Assembly (NCBI RefSeq): GCF_019049245.1
Contig: NZ_JAGMUK010000025.1
Location: 1 to 64,000, forward strand
Origin: Streptomyces sp. AC555_RSS877
Lineage (GTDB): Bacteria; Actinomycetota; Actinomycetes; Streptomycetales; Streptomycetaceae
DNA length: 64,000 nt
Direction of reading: 5' to 3'
Shown here: in pieces, positions 1-9,213 of the stretch
Numbering within the stretch: the first letter of the stretch is position 1
Layout of the letters: every line of letters starts with the position of its first letter
The notes under the pieces: generated by a model
Database searches by the model: none
The model's input: the letters and a program-made list of their open reading frames with translations, nothing else
What the model was told of the DNA's origin: nothing
Translations under genes and position numbers: made by a program

Positions 1-423
1 GGGCGGGGTGGGCGGGGGTGGGACGAGGGTGGTGAGGCAGGGGTGCGGGGCCCCTGGGTGGTGGGGATGCCGGATCCGCCGGGTCCCTGCGTGGCGGGGG
101 TGTGCGGGCCACTGCGGTGTGGGCGAGATCGGTCGGGAGCCCTCGCGGTGCGGGTGGGAGCGGCCTGGTGGGCCTGGCGGGGCCGGGTGGGCCAGGGCGA
201 CTACGGCGGGGCAGGGCGCGCCGGGCCTCTGCGGCCCTGGCTGGGAGCGGACTGTCTGGCGGTCCCGGGGCGGGGCGGGCAGGGTGTGCTGTCGAGGCAG
301 ACCGAGGCAGGCCCTGTGGCGAGGCCCAGAGGGTCGACCGGGCCCTCGCGGCCCCCGCTGGACCGGCCCGGTGGGCACCGGCAGCCCCCGGCGCGCCCCA
401 GGCTCCGTGCCACACTGCAAGGC
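1..423. other. G-rich stretch without a supportable gene
   Basis: All reading frames open here are artefacts of extreme GC content: the translations are Gly/Arg/Pro/Ala-rich with no recognisable domain. The plus strand is strongly G-biased, and the first 22 bases contain four runs of three or more G separated by single bases. The frame of the downstream reductase is open through this stretch, but homology-like sequence begins only at the ATG at 424. This is probably 5' flanking or promoter DNA of the reductase gene, or the 3' flank of a gene outside the window. Confidence 0.5.
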
Positions 424-1317
424 ATGCGACGCCTGTTCCCTGTGACCGACGAAACCGTGGCCCGGACCCCGGGTGAGGCTCCTGGTGGGGAGGGGGTGGG
501 GGGTGTTCCCGAGGGCTCCGGGGGTGACGGTGCCGGGGGAGTCGGGCGCGCTCACCTCGTGGATCGGGAGTGGAGTCTGGCCGAGCTGGCCGCCGCCTAC
601 GCGTATCCCGAACTCGGGCCCGAGGGCGCGGCCGGAGCCGGGTCCGGCGGGCCGGGGGCCTGGCTGCGGGCCAACATGGTCTCCACGCTCGACGGGGCCG
701 CCCAGCACGACGGCCGGTCGAAGCCCATTTCCAGCGCCGCCGACATGCGGATCTTCGGCACCCTGCGGGCCCTCGCGGACGTGGTGATCGCCGGCGCGGA
801 AACGGTACGCCAGGAGGGGTACCGACCCGCACGCGCGCGTGCTGAGTTCGCGCAGATGCGGGAGGCGGCCGGGCAGGGGCCCGTCCCCGCGATCGCGGTG
901 GTCAGCGCGAGTCTGAACCTGGACTTCACGCTGCCGCTGTTCACCTCGCCCCTGGTGCCCACCCTGATCCTCACGGGCGCCGCGGCGGCCCCGGACCGGA
1001 TCGCGGCGGCCGAGAAGGCGGGCGCCCGGGTGGTCGTCGCCGGTGACGGCGTCGGCGTCGAGCCCGCCCGTGCCGTCCGGGCCCTGGCGGAGCTCGGGCA
1101 CACCCGGCTGCTCACGGAGGGCGGCCCGCGGCTGCTCGGGCAGCTGGTGGCCGCCGGGGTGCTCGACGAGCTCTGCCTGACCGTGGCTCCGATGCTCACC
1201 GCCGGGGACGCGCAGCGCATCGCGGGAGGGCCGGCGGTGGCGGTCCCGCAGCGGTTCGCGCTGGCGTCCCTGCTGGAGGAGGAGGGCTTCCTCTTCAGCC
1301 GCTACCAGCGGTCGTGA
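424..1317 (+). CDS. Pyrimidine reductase family protein (RibD C-terminal domain)
   Basis: 297 aa from the ATG at 424. The frame is open further upstream, but that part is low-complexity, and the typical actinobacterial N-terminus (MRRLFPVTDE) begins here. After a Gly-rich linker (about residues 17-45) comes the RibD C-terminal dihydrofolate-reductase-like fold: W-LRANMVSTLDGAA, a PISSAADMRIFGTLRALADVV block, and the late TEGGPRLLGQLVAAGVLDELCLTVAP block that lines the NADPH site. The family reduces the ribosylamino-pyrimidine intermediate of riboflavin synthesis. The stand-alone actinobacterial forms lack the deaminase half and their physiological substrate is uncertain. The linker is longer and more Gly-rich than usual. 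Cytoplasmic. Confidence 0.85.
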   Translation: MRRLFPVTDETVARTPGEAPGGEGVGGVPEGSGGDGAGGVGRAHLVDREWSLAELAAAYAYPELGPEGAAGAGSGGPGAWLRANMVSTLDGAAQHDGRSKPISSAADMRIFGTLRALADVVIAGAETVRQEGYRPARARAEFAQMREAAGQGPVPAIAVVSASLNLDFTLPLFTSPLVPTLILTGAAAAPDRIAAAEKAGARVVVAGDGVGVEPARAVRALAELGHTRLLTEGGPRLLGQLVAAGVLDELCLTVAPMLTAGDAQRIAGGPAVAVPQRFALASLLEEEGFLFSRYQRS

Positions 1318-1515
1318 GCCCGGCCGCGGCGGGAACGGGATCGATCGGAACCGCTGGCTCCGACATCGATGGAATATCCCGTTCCGTTTAGCTTTCGACG
1401 GGCACACTGAAACCGGCAGTACCCGTGCGATCTCGGGGCAGGATGGTTTCCGCAGGGCCTGAACGGCCCACGGAGGAGAGAGGGCGCTCGGCCCTCGAAG
1501 GAGAAGGGGCGCCTG

Positions 1516-1989
1516 GTGTTCACAAGCGTTTTGATGATCGAGAAGGCCCTTACGTCCGCCGACGTGGAGTTCGTCACCACCTTGCACGGGGACGAGCGGG
1601 TCGCCTTCCACGTCCTGCTGCAGCCCCGCGGCGACCAGGCGGACCGGCTGCTGCGGGCCATCGACGACGTCGCGCTCGGCGAACTCGACGAGGCGGCCCG
1701 GGAGCGGGAGATGCCGGAGGGCGACGAGGCGAGAGGGTTCGGGGAGCAGGCCCTCGACGTGTCGCTGAGGGCCCTGCGGGCGGCCGGCAGCGACGCGGTG
1801 GGGCGGCTGATCGAGGACCACCCCCTGGACGCGCTCACGTCCCTGGTCGGCGAGACCGACGCGGACGAGGTGATCGTGCTGACCGATCCCCACTACGTGG
1901 AGGAGTTCTTCCACCGGGACTGGGCCTCGCGGGCGCGGCACAAGGTGGGGGTGCCGGTGCTCAAGCTCTTCTCGCACAGCAAGGCCTGA
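1516..1989 (+). CDS. Conserved hypothetical protein (157 aa)
   Basis: The start is GTG 1516, with AAGGAGAAGG about 8-12 nt upstream; an in-frame ATG at 1534 has poorer spacing. The protein is acidic and soluble, with no signal peptide or membrane segment. The C-terminal part (DEVIVLTDPHYVEEFFHRDWASRARHKVG..) looks like an alpha/beta fold with some likeness to universal-stress or nucleotide-binding proteins. From memory, homologues in Streptomyces sit next to murC and have sometimes been labelled indole-3-glycerol phosphate synthase; nothing in the sequence (no TIM barrel, far too short) supports that. Its position 80 nt before murC may mean co-expression. Function unknown. Confidence 0.8.
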   Translation: MFTSVLMIEKALTSADVEFVTTLHGDERVAFHVLLQPRGDQADRLLRAIDDVALGELDEAAREREMPEGDEARGFGEQALDVSLRALRAAGSDAVGRLIEDHPLDALTSLVGETDADEVIVLTDPHYVEEFFHRDWASRARHKVGVPVLKLFSHSKA

Positions 1990-2069
1990 CGTCCGCCCCC
2001 GGGCCCGTCGCGGGTGTCATAGGGTTTGCCGGTACCTGAAAGTCCGCCGTACCACCCCAGGAGACCCGC

Positions 2070-3461
2070 ATGGCACCCGGCCTTCCCCCCGCCATGGACC
2101 GACCGCACTTCATCGGCATCGGCGGCGCCGGAATGTCGGGGATCGCCAAGATCCTCGCCCAGCGCGGGGCGAAGGTGGCGGGCAGCGATGCCAAGGAGTC
2201 CGAGACCGCCGAGGCGCTGCGCGCACTGGGGGCGAGCGTGCACATCGGGCACGCGGCGGAGCACCTGGCCGACGACGCGAGCTGTGTCGTGGTCTCGTCG
2301 GCGATCCGGGCCGACAACCCGGAGCTGGCGCGGGCGGCCGAACTGGGCATTCCGGTCGTCCACCGTTCGGACGCGCTGGCCCGGCTGATGGACGGCCTGC
2401 GGCCGATCGCGGTCGCGGGCACGCACGGCAAGACCACGACCACGTCGATGCTGGCCGTGTCGCTGAGCGAGCTGGGCCTGAAGCCGTCGTACGCGATCGG
2501 CGGCGACCTGGACGCGCCCGGCTCCAACGCCCTGCACGGCGAGGGCGAGATCTTCGTCGCCGAGGCGGACGAGTCGGACCGCAGCTTCCACAAGTACGCG
2601 CCAGAGGTCGCGATCGTCCTGAACGTCGAGCTCGACCACCACGCCAACTACGCCTCCATGGGCGAGATCTACGAGTCCTTCGAGACGTTCGCGGGCAGGA
2701 TCGTGCCCGGTGGCACGCTGGTGATCACGGCGGACCAGGAGGGCGCGCGGGAGCTGACGCGGCGGCTGGCCGGGTCGGTGCGGACGGTGACGTACGGCGA
2801 GTCCGAGGACGCCGACGTGCGCGTCCTGTCCGTGACGGCGCAGGGGCTGAAGAGCGAGGTCGTCGTCCTGCTGGACGGTGCGGAGCTCACCTTCACGGTC
2901 TCCGTGCCCGGCCGTCACTACGCGCACAACGCGGTGGCCGCGCTCGCGGCGGGCGTGGCGCTGGGCGTCCCGGCCACCGAGCTGGCCCCGGCGCTGGCCG
3001 CGTACACCGGTGTGAAGCGGCGCCTGCAGCTCAAGGGCGAGGCGGCGGGGGTCCAGGTCATCGACTCCTACGCCCATCACCCGACCGAGATGACGGCGGA
3101 CCTGGAGGCGATGCGCGCGGCGGCCGGTGACGCCCGCATCCTGGTCGTCTTCCAGCCCCACCTCTTCTCCCGGACGCAGGAGCTCGGCAAGGAGATGGGC
3201 CGGTCGCTGTCCCTGGCGGACGGGTCGGTCGTCCTGGACATCTACCCGGCCCGCGAGGACCCGGTCCCGGGCGTGACGAGCGAGCTGATCATCGAGGCGG
3301 CGCGGGCCGCGGGCGCGGACGTGATGCCGGTCCACGACAAGGGCGCGGTCCCGGATGCCGTCGCGGGAATGGCGAAGCCCGGTGATCTCGTTCTCACCAT
3401 GGGCGCGGGTGACGTGACGGACCTCGGCCCGCGGATCCTGGACCGTCTCGCACAGAAGTAG
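2070..3461 (+). CDS. murC: UDP-N-acetylmuramate--L-alanine ligase
   Basis: 463 aa, full family length. It adds L-Ala to UDP-MurNAc with ATP hydrolysis, the first peptide step of peptidoglycan synthesis, in the cytoplasm. Seen: the N-terminal nucleotide-binding glycine loop GIGGAGMSGIA (residues 16-26), the Mur-ligase P-loop GTHGKTTTTSM with Lys at 121, an EADESD metal-site segment, ELDHHANY, DSYAHHPTEM and QPHLFSRTQEL in the C-terminal domain. GGAGA lies about 9 nt before the ATG. Its stop is 14 nt before the msrB start, so the two are probably cotranscribed. Confidence 0.97.
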   Translation: MAPGLPPAMDRPHFIGIGGAGMSGIAKILAQRGAKVAGSDAKESETAEALRALGASVHIGHAAEHLADDASCVVVSSAIRADNPELARAAELGIPVVHRSDALARLMDGLRPIAVAGTHGKTTTTSMLAVSLSELGLKPSYAIGGDLDAPGSNALHGEGEIFVAEADESDRSFHKYAPEVAIVLNVELDHHANYASMGEIYESFETFAGRIVPGGTLVITADQEGARELTRRLAGSVRTVTYGESEDADVRVLSVTAQGLKSEVVVLLDGAELTFTVSVPGRHYAHNAVAALAAGVALGVPATELAPALAAYTGVKRRLQLKGEAAGVQVIDSYAHHPTEMTADLEAMRAAAGDARILVVFQPHLFSRTQELGKEMGRSLSLADGSVVLDIYPAREDPVPGVTSELIIEAARAAGADVMPVHDKGAVPDAVAGMAKPGDLVLTMGAGDVTDLGPRILDRLAQK

Positions 3462-3475
3462 AGGGGTTGGCCGAC

Positions 3476-3880
3476 ATGTCGTACGACGTCGAGAAGCCGG
3501 ACGAGCAGTGGCGCGCGGAGCTGACCCCGGCGGAGTACGCCGTGCTGCGGCAGGCCGGTACGGAGCCCGCTTTCGTCGGTGAGTACACCGACACCAAGAC
3601 CGAGGGCGTCTACTCCTGCCGGGCCTGCGGCGCCGAACTCTTCACCTCCACCACGAAGTTCGAGTCCCACTGCGGCTGGCCGAGCTTCTACGACCCGCGC
3701 GACTCGGACGCGGTCGAGCTCGTCCAGGACCGGTCGCACGGGATGGTGCGCACCGAGGTGCGGTGCGCCCGGTGTGGATCGCACCTCGGGCACGTGTTCG
3801 AGGGTGAGGGCTACCCGACCCCCACCGACCAGCGGTACTGCATCAACTCGATCTCGCTTCGTCTGACGCCTGACGCCTGA
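3476..3880 (+). CDS. msrB: Peptide-methionine (R)-S-oxide reductase
   Basis: 134 aa. ATG 3476 is preferred over TTG 3467 because GAGGGG sits 7 nt before it. MsrB reduces methionine-R-sulfoxide in proteins using thioredoxin. Two CxxC pairs (SCRACG near residue 44 and RCARCG near residue 93) form the structural zinc site. The sequence HCGWPSFYD and the C-terminal RYCINSISL carry the catalytic Cys at 122. Length and motif order are standard. It lies directly behind murC in what looks like a two-gene unit. Confidence 0.96.
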   Translation: MSYDVEKPDEQWRAELTPAEYAVLRQAGTEPAFVGEYTDTKTEGVYSCRACGAELFTSTTKFESHCGWPSFYDPRDSDAVELVQDRSHGMVRTEVRCARCGSHLGHVFEGEGYPTPTDQRYCINSISLRLTPDA

Positions 3881-3906
3881 CGAGGGAGTAGCTGCCGGCA
3901 GGTCGG

Positions 3907-4881
3907 CTACCGCTTGCCGGAGCCCGACGCCATGAGGGTGATCAGGTCGAACAGCACGGTGGCGGCGGCGAGTGAGGTCACCTCGGCGTGGTCGTAGGCG
4001 GGGGCCACCTCCACGACATCGCCGCCGACCAGGTTCAGTCCGGTCAGCCCGCGCAGCACGTGCAGCAGCTCGCGGCTGGTCAGTCCCCCGGCCTCCGGAG
4101 TGCCGGTGCCGGGGGCGAAGGCCGGATCGAGGACGTCGATGTCGACGGAGAGATACACGGGGAGGTCGTCGACCCGTTCCGTGATCGCCTGGATCGTGCC
4201 CGCCAGGCCGAGGACGTCGAGGTCGCCCGCCCGGATCGTACGGAAGCCGAACCGCTTGTCGGCGTCCAGGTCGGCCTGCCCGTAGACGGGACCGCGGATG
4301 CCCACATGGATGGAGTGGTCCTCGATCAGCAGGCCCTCCTCGAAGGCGCGGCGGAAGACCGTGCCGTGGGTCGTCGGCGCCTGGAAGTAGGTGTCCCAGG
4401 TGTCGAGGTGCGCGTCGAAGTGCACCAGAGCGACCGGACCGTGCTCGCGCACCACCGTGCGCAGCATCGGCAGGGCGATCGTGTGGTCACCGCCGATCGC
4501 CAGCAGGCGGTGGCCGCCGCGCGCCACCTCCCGCGCGTGGTCGGCGATCTGCCTCAGCGCCGTGTCGATCGAGTACGGGGTGACCGGAACGTCACCGGCG
4601 TCGACGACCTGGATCTCGTCGAACGGAGCGATGTCCAGCTCGACATGGAACGCCGGGCGCAGATGGCGGGACGCCTGCCGGACGGCCATCGGGCCGAACC
4701 GCGCCCCGGGGCGATAGGAGGTGCCGGTGTCGAACGGCACGCCCAGCACGGCGACGTCGTAGTCGCCGACCTGGCCGATCTCCGGCAGCCGGGCGAAACT
4801 CCCGCTCCCGGCGAAGCGCGGGACGGTGGTGCCGTTCGCCGGGCGGATCGGAGGGATCGGTCCGAGGGACGAGTCGGGCAT
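3907..4881 (-). CDS. Ureohydrolase family protein (agmatinase/guanidino-acid hydrolase type)
   Basis: 324 aa. Mn2+-dependent hydrolase of the arginase/agmatinase superfamily, which releases urea from guanidino compounds. All metal ligands are visible: GGDH (His133), FDAHLD (Asp156, His158, Asp160) and SVDIDVLDP (Asp247, Asp249), followed by the substrate-side segment FAPGTGTPEAGG. The conserved loop GVPFDTGTSYRPGARFGP is near residue 47. Substrate cannot be settled from sequence: agmatine, guanidinobutyrate or guanidinopropionate are all possible. It is the last gene of a leftward block with two SDRs, an APC permease and a deacetylase, suggesting degradation of an imported nitrogen-rich compound rather than polyamine synthesis. 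Confidence 0.9.
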   Translation of the reverse strand: MPDSSLGPIPPIRPANGTTVPRFAGSGSFARLPEIGQVGDYDVAVLGVPFDTGTSYRPGARFGPMAVRQASRHLRPAFHVELDIAPFDEIQVVDAGDVPVTPYSIDTALRQIADHAREVARGGHRLLAIGGDHTIALPMLRTVVREHGPVALVHFDAHLDTWDTYFQAPTTHGTVFRRAFEEGLLIEDHSIHVGIRGPVYGQADLDADKRFGFRTIRAGDLDVLGLAGTIQAITERVDDLPVYLSVDIDVLDPAFAPGTGTPEAGGLTSRELLHVLRGLTGLNLVGGDVVEVAPAYDHAEVTSLAAATVLFDLITLMASGSGKR

Positions 4882-4935
4882 GGGGGGTTCCTGTTTTCTG
4901 TCTCGCTGCGGGAAGGGTGAGGGAAGAAAGAGCGT

Positions 4936-5706
4936 TCAGGCACGGCCTCTGGTGGAACCGCCGTTGGGCTGGAGGACCTGACCGATGACCGCGCCCGCGC
5001 CGGGCGACGCGAGGAACGAGACGGCCGCGGCGATCTCGGCGGGCTCGGCCAGCCGGCCGACCGGCATCAGGCGCCGGTAGCGGGCCCGCAGCTCGTCGAG
5101 CGTGACGCCCGCGTCCTCGGCGTCCACGCGCAGCTGGTCGGTGTCCACATAGGACGGCGCGACACAGTTCGTGAGGACGCCCCGCGGGCCCAGTTCGCGG
5201 GCCAGGCCCTTGGCCATCGCGATCAGCCCGGCCTTCGACGCCGCGTAGGCGGTGGCGTTGCGCTGTCCGATCACCCCCCACTCCGAGGCGATGACCACGA
5301 TCCGGCCGTGCCCGAGCGCCCGCATCCCCGGCAGCACGGCCTGGACGACGCGGAAGTGGCCGGAGAGGTTCACCTCGATCTGGTGCCACCACTGCTGCGG
5401 CGGCTGGTCGAGGAAGGGGCTCATCGCCATCGCCGCGGCATTGGCCACCAGGACGCCCACCGGTCGCCCGGCCCGCTGCTCCACCTCGGCGACCATGGCG
5501 CGCGCCGCGGCCGGGTCGGCGATGTCGGCGGGCGCGGCGATCCCGCCGATCCGCTCGGACAGTTCGGTCAGCCGTCCGTCGTCGGTGAGGTCGTTGACCG
5601 CGACGGTGTGGCCGTCGGCGGCCAGCCGCAGCGCGGTCGCCCGGCCGATGCCCTGGGCGGCTCCGGTGACCAGGGCGAGGCTGCCCTCCTTGATGTCGGA
5701 CGTCAC
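4936..5706 (-). CDS. SDR family NAD(P)-dependent oxidoreductase
   Basis: 256 aa classical short-chain dehydrogenase. Rossmann glycine motif TGAAQGIG (residues 14-21), NAA near 89, catalytic Ser141 (VIASEWG), Tyr154 and Lys158 (YAASK), and a C-terminal NGG typical of this group. It oxidises or reduces a small alcohol/ketone; the substrate is unknown. The gene lies directly behind a second SDR (stop of that gene 2 nt before this start), so the two probably act in one pathway. Its gap to the downstream ureohydrolase gene is about 50 nt. Confidence 0.92.
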   Translation of the reverse strand: MTSDIKEGSLALVTGAAQGIGRATALRLAADGHTVAVNDLTDDGRLTELSERIGGIAAPADIADPAAARAMVAEVEQRAGRPVGVLVANAAAMAMSPFLDQPPQQWWHQIEVNLSGHFRVVQAVLPGMRALGHGRIVVIASEWGVIGQRNATAYAASKAGLIAMAKGLARELGPRGVLTNCVAPSYVDTDQLRVDAEDAGVTLDELRARYRRLMPVGRLAEPAEIAAAVSFLASPGAGAVIGQVLQPNGGSTRGRA

Positions 5707-5707
5707 C

Positions 5708-6403
5708 TCAGATCACCGCCCCGGCGTTCGGGGACAGGACGTCCCCGCAGTACATGCCGCCCTCGGTGGCCAGATAGCGCACGGTGTACGCCACTTCCGC
5801 CGGCGTGACCAGCCGGCCGAGCGGCAGCGTGGCCAGGTACGCCGGATCGCGCCAGGGCGAATCCGCCGCCAGGAGCGGTGTGTCGGTGGGGCCCGGGGCG
5901 ACGATGTTGACGCGGATCCCGTCGTCGGCCACCTCGAGCGCCAGCGACTTGGCGAAGCCGAGCACCGCGCCCTTGGCGGCGACGTAGTGCACGTCGCCGC
6001 TGCCGCCGGTGAGCGCCAGTTCCGAGGAGATCACCACCACCGTGCCACCGCCGCCCGAGGCCAGGAAGGGCAGCGCGGCGGCGCAGGTGTTGACCGTGCC
6101 GCCGAGGATCACGGCGAACATGCGGTCCCACTGACCGAGCGTGAGGTCGGCGGCATCGATGCCCTCCTCGTAGTACCCGGCCGCGGTCACCACCACGTCG
6201 AGCCGCCCGAACCGCTCGGCCACCCGCGCGACCGCCTCCGCGACCGCCTGACGGTCGGTCACATCGACGACGACCGGCAGGTCCGTCACGGAAGGGTTGA
6301 GGTCCAGCCCGGCGGTGCGCCAGCCCGCCTCCTTGAACACCTCGGCGGTCGCGGCGCCGATGCCGCCTGCAGCGCCGGTGATCAGGGCGACCCGGCCGCT
6401 CAC
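5708..6403 (-). CDS. SDR family oxidoreductase
   Basis: 231 aa, a second short-chain dehydrogenase. TGAAGGIG (residues 9-16), catalytic Ser126/127 (VISSE), Tyr140 and Lys144 (YVAAK), and a C-terminal CGDVLSPNAGAVI. The start ATG overlaps the stop of the upstream permease by 4 nt (translational coupling). Like its neighbour at 4936-5706 it lacks signals that would name the substrate. The pair could be two successive steps on the same carbon skeleton, or a duplicated gene with divergent specificity (identity between them looks low). Confidence 0.92.
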   Translation of the reverse strand: MSGRVALITGAAGGIGAATAEVFKEAGWRTAGLDLNPSVTDLPVVVDVTDRQAVAEAVARVAERFGRLDVVVTAAGYYEEGIDAADLTLGQWDRMFAVILGGTVNTCAAALPFLASGGGGTVVVISSELALTGGSGDVHYVAAKGAVLGFAKSLALEVADDGIRVNIVAPGPTDTPLLAADSPWRDPAYLATLPLGRLVTPAEVAYTVRYLATEGGMYCGDVLSPNAGAVI

Positions 6404-7887
6404 TCTCCGGCCCGATCAGCGGCGGCCGGGGAGAGGGCGACCACTGGGGCCACGCGGTCCGGCCGGGTCACCGACCAGTGCACCAGCGCACCGACCGCAC
6501 CGAGCACCCCGGTCATGATCAGCAGTCCCCAGTCGAGGTACCACACGCCGTTGAGGGCGCGCGGCCAGGCGATGTTGACCGATTCGAAGAGGATCCACAC
6601 GGCGGCCGCGTACGTCACCGGCTTCCCCCACCGGCCCAGGGACCACTCACCGGGCTCCCAGGTGCCGCGCAGCCTGACGTAGACCGCGCCGAGCACCGGC
6701 AGCGCGTAGGACAGGTAGAAGCCGGCGTTGGCGAAGGAGAGCAGCAGCGCGTAGATCTTCGACGCGCTGACGAAGAGCAGCGAGCCCGCGACGACCGCGG
6801 TCAGGGCGATCGCGCCGCGCGGCACCCGCTCCTTGCCGGACAGCCTGCCCAGGAACCGGGCTCCGGGAAGGGCCTGGTCGCGCGCTCCGGCCCAGATGGC
6901 CCGGCTGACCGCCGCCTGCACCGCCATCAGACTGGCCGCGAACCCGATGACCAGGGCGATCAGCAGGGCCTTGCCGGTCGCCGAGCCCAGTCCGGCCTCC
7001 AGGGTGGTGGCGATCGGGTCGGCGTCCTTTCCGCTCAGGACGTCCCCGATGTCCGGCATGGCCAGCAGAATGCCGAGGCTGGCGTACATGACGAGGATGC
7101 CGACGGCGGCGAGGGCCAGGGCCATCGCCTTGGGCAGGACGCGCCGGGACTCCTTGACCTCCTCGGCGATGGAGCCGGCCGACTCGAACCCGACGAAGGA
7201 CCAGCCGGCGATCGCGACGGCGCCGAGGAACGGTCCCGTGAGCCACGCCGACCCGTGCGCGGTCCCCTCCCCGCTGAAGAGGACCGAGAAGGAATGGGTG
7301 CGGTGGGCGAAGAGCAGCACGGTGCCGATGCCGAGGGTGGCGATCAGCTCCGCGGTCAGGCTGACGTAGAGGAGCACCTTGAGGACGCGTCCCCCGATCA
7401 TGTTCGCGGCCGAGCCGAACAGCAGGACGCCCAGCGCGGTCAGGGCTTGCTCGGTGCGGCTGAAGCCGGTGACCCCGAGCGCCCCGAGCAGGAATCCGGA
7501 TCCGGCGAAGGACAGGGCCGACAGGGCGAGGGTCAGGCCCCACATGTACGCCCAGTTGGTGAACCATCCGTAGCGCGGGCCGATCAGGTGGCGGGCCCAC
7601 TGGTAGACGCTGCCCTGCAGCGGCCAGCGCGAGACCAGTTCGCCGAACACCCCGCAGACCAGGAGCTGCCCGACGAGGACGACGGGGAAGGCCCACCAGA
7701 AGGCGGGCCCGGCGGTGATGACACCGAGGGCGAAGACGCCGTACATGCCCACGATGGGAGAGACGTCGGAGAAGGCGAGGGCGAAGGCGGATCTCAGGTT
7801 GTACTGCTGCTTGAGTCCGCCGGTGGCTTCGGAGCCGATGCCGGGGCCGGGCGGGCCGGCCAGTGCGGTCTGGGCGCTTGAGGTCAT
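6400..7887 (-). CDS. APC family amino acid/amine permease
   Basis: 495 aa, about 12 hydrophobic segments. The N-terminus has the APC pattern (LRSAFALAFSDVSPIVGMYGVF..) and a consensus amphipathic region QGSVYQWARHLIGPRYGWFTNW near residue 100. Members are proton-coupled importers of amino acids, amines or related nitrogen compounds. The gene overlaps the downstream SDR by 4 nt and follows the deacetylase gene by about 100 nt, so it is the likely uptake step of this catabolic block. Confidence 0.9.
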   Translation of the reverse strand: MTSSAQTALAGPPGPGIGSEATGGLKQQYNLRSAFALAFSDVSPIVGMYGVFALGVITAGPAFWWAFPVVLVGQLLVCGVFGELVSRWPLQGSVYQWARHLIGPRYGWFTNWAYMWGLTLALSALSFAGSGFLLGALGVTGFSRTEQALTALGVLLFGSAANMIGGRVLKVLLYVSLTAELIATLGIGTVLLFAHRTHSFSVLFSGEGTAHGSAWLTGPFLGAVAIAGWSFVGFESAGSIAEEVKESRRVLPKAMALALAAVGILVMYASLGILLAMPDIGDVLSGKDADPIATTLEAGLGSATGKALLIALVIGFAASLMAVQAAVSRAIWAGARDQALPGARFLGRLSGKERVPRGAIALTAVVAGSLLFVSASKIYALLLSFANAGFYLSYALPVLGAVYVRLRGTWEPGEWSLGRWGKPVTYAAAVWILFESVNIAWPRALNGVWYLDWGLLIMTGVLGAVGALVHWSVTRPDRVAPVVALSPAAADRAGE

Positions 7888-7989
7888 CTCGGTGTCCTGT
7901 CGAAGGGGCGGCGCGGTAGCCGACGGAGGGCATACAGGAGTGACACGACAGGCGCCCTTGCCTGTGTGCGCGATGGGGAGAGGGGGGCG

Positions 7990-8952
7990 TCAGGGGCGCT
8001 GCGGCACCCAGTACGCCTGGTCGGGGAGCTCCGGCTGCGGGCAGCCGCGCGGGGAGAGATCCAGGGACGCGGTGTGCTGGGCGACCTCGGCGACCGTGGT
8101 GATCCACAGGCCGGGCAGCGCCTTCATTCGCTCGATGAGCCGCTCCAGGGCCTCGGCCCGTGAGGGACGGCCGGACAGGAAGGGGTGACAGGTGAGCACG
8201 AAGCAGGCGCCGAGGCGGTACATGGCCTCCAGCTCCCACGTCCACATCTCCAGCACCTTGGCGGGGCTCTCGATCACGCCGCTGCCGATCAGACCGGGCA
8301 GGAAGGCGTACTGCTCCCAGTCGTCCAGTCCCCAGGAGACGGGCACCTGCACGATGCTGGGGGCCTGCGCCCGTCCGTCCACGGCCAGCCGGTAGGGGTG
8401 ATCGGCGTCCATGAGGCTGGAGTCGTAGAGGAATCCGCGTTCCTCGAGCAAGCGGGGGGTGTGGTAGTTCAGCTCCCACATCGGCGCCCGGTAGCCGACC
8501 GGCCGGACGCCCGCGACCTCGTACAGGGCCTTGAGCCCGAGGTCGAGCATGTCCGCCTCGGTCGTGGCGTCCATTCCGACGGTGTTCTCGTGGAAGTAGC
8601 TGTGGTGGGCCACCTCGTGCCCTGCCTCGACCACCGACCGCACGACCTGGGGGTAGCGGTGCGCGGTGTATCCGGGAACGAAGAAGGTGGCCCTGAGGCC
8701 GTGGCGCTCCAGCATGGCCAGAATCCGGGGCACTGCGACCAGCGGTCCGTAGGACTGGTGGCTCATCGGGCTCATACGGTGGACCGAGGCGATGTCGGTG
8801 CTCAGCACCGCGGCCTCGGCGTCCATGTCGAAGGTCAGGCAGGCGGCCGAGGTGAAGCCGTCGGGCCAGCCGATCGGGCCGGCAGCCGTGGTGACATCAC
8901 GTCGGCCGGCAGCCGTGGTGACATCACGCTGAGAAGCCTTTGCTTCCGCCAT
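7990..8952 (-). CDS. Polysaccharide deacetylase family protein (PgdA/PuuE-like)
   Basis: 320 aa from ATG 8952, which has GGAGAG about 8 nt upstream; a longer open frame to 9036 is low-complexity. NodB-fold amidase: CLTFDMDAE carries the metal/acid Asp42 and Asp44, and HEVAHHSYFHE gives the zinc histidines 117 and 121. MWELNYHTPRLLEERGFLYDSSLMDADHPY matches the subgroup containing Helicobacter PgdA and the cofactor-free allantoinase PuuE. Given the neighbouring PucR regulator, permease and ureohydrolase, an amide-ring or ureido hydrolase is more likely than a cell-wall enzyme; that is inference. The N-terminus has a perfect 9-residue duplication (RDVTTAAG twice). Confidence 0.88.
   Translation of the reverse strand: MAEAKASQRDVTTAAGRRDVTTAAGPIGWPDGFTSAACLTFDMDAEAAVLSTDIASVHRMSPMSHQSYGPLVAVPRILAMLERHGLRATFFVPGYTAHRYPQVVRSVVEAGHEVAHHSYFHENTVGMDATTEADMLDLGLKALYEVAGVRPVGYRAPMWELNYHTPRLLEERGFLYDSSLMDADHPYRLAVDGRAQAPSIVQVPVSWGLDDWEQYAFLPGLIGSGVIESPAKVLEMWTWELEAMYRLGACFVLTCHPFLSGRPSRAEALERLIERMKALPGLWITTVAEVAQHTASLDLSPRGCPQPELPDQAYWVPQRP
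8877..8930. repeat. 27-bp direct tandem duplication in the deacetylase N-terminus
   Basis: Two contiguous 27-bp units (8877-8903 and 8904-8930) identical except for the last two bases. In frame, so the protein keeps its reading frame and gains nine residues before the catalytic domain. Confidence 0.9.
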
Positions 8953-9213
8953 GGCGCACTCTCCGCTCGTTCGATGCGCACAGCATGGGGACGGCCGGGG
9001 CGGCCCCGCCATCCGACTGCGGCGCAGAACATCCACGCGTACTCGTACCGGAGTATGAGGCTGCCTTCATGTCACCCGGGTCCGGCCCGTGTGTGCACCC
9101 GGTAACAGGGAATTCACGCCCGTCTCATCACCGGCGTGGGCGGCGCGGATACGTTCCAGACGCTCACCAGCGAGGCGCCGGGCGACGGGGGGGCGGACAA
9201 CGAGGAGGCGGCG

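Noticed and set aside
1893..3335. A 480-codon open frame antisense to murC
   Set aside because: Arg/His-rich composition without motifs; murC on the other strand is certain.
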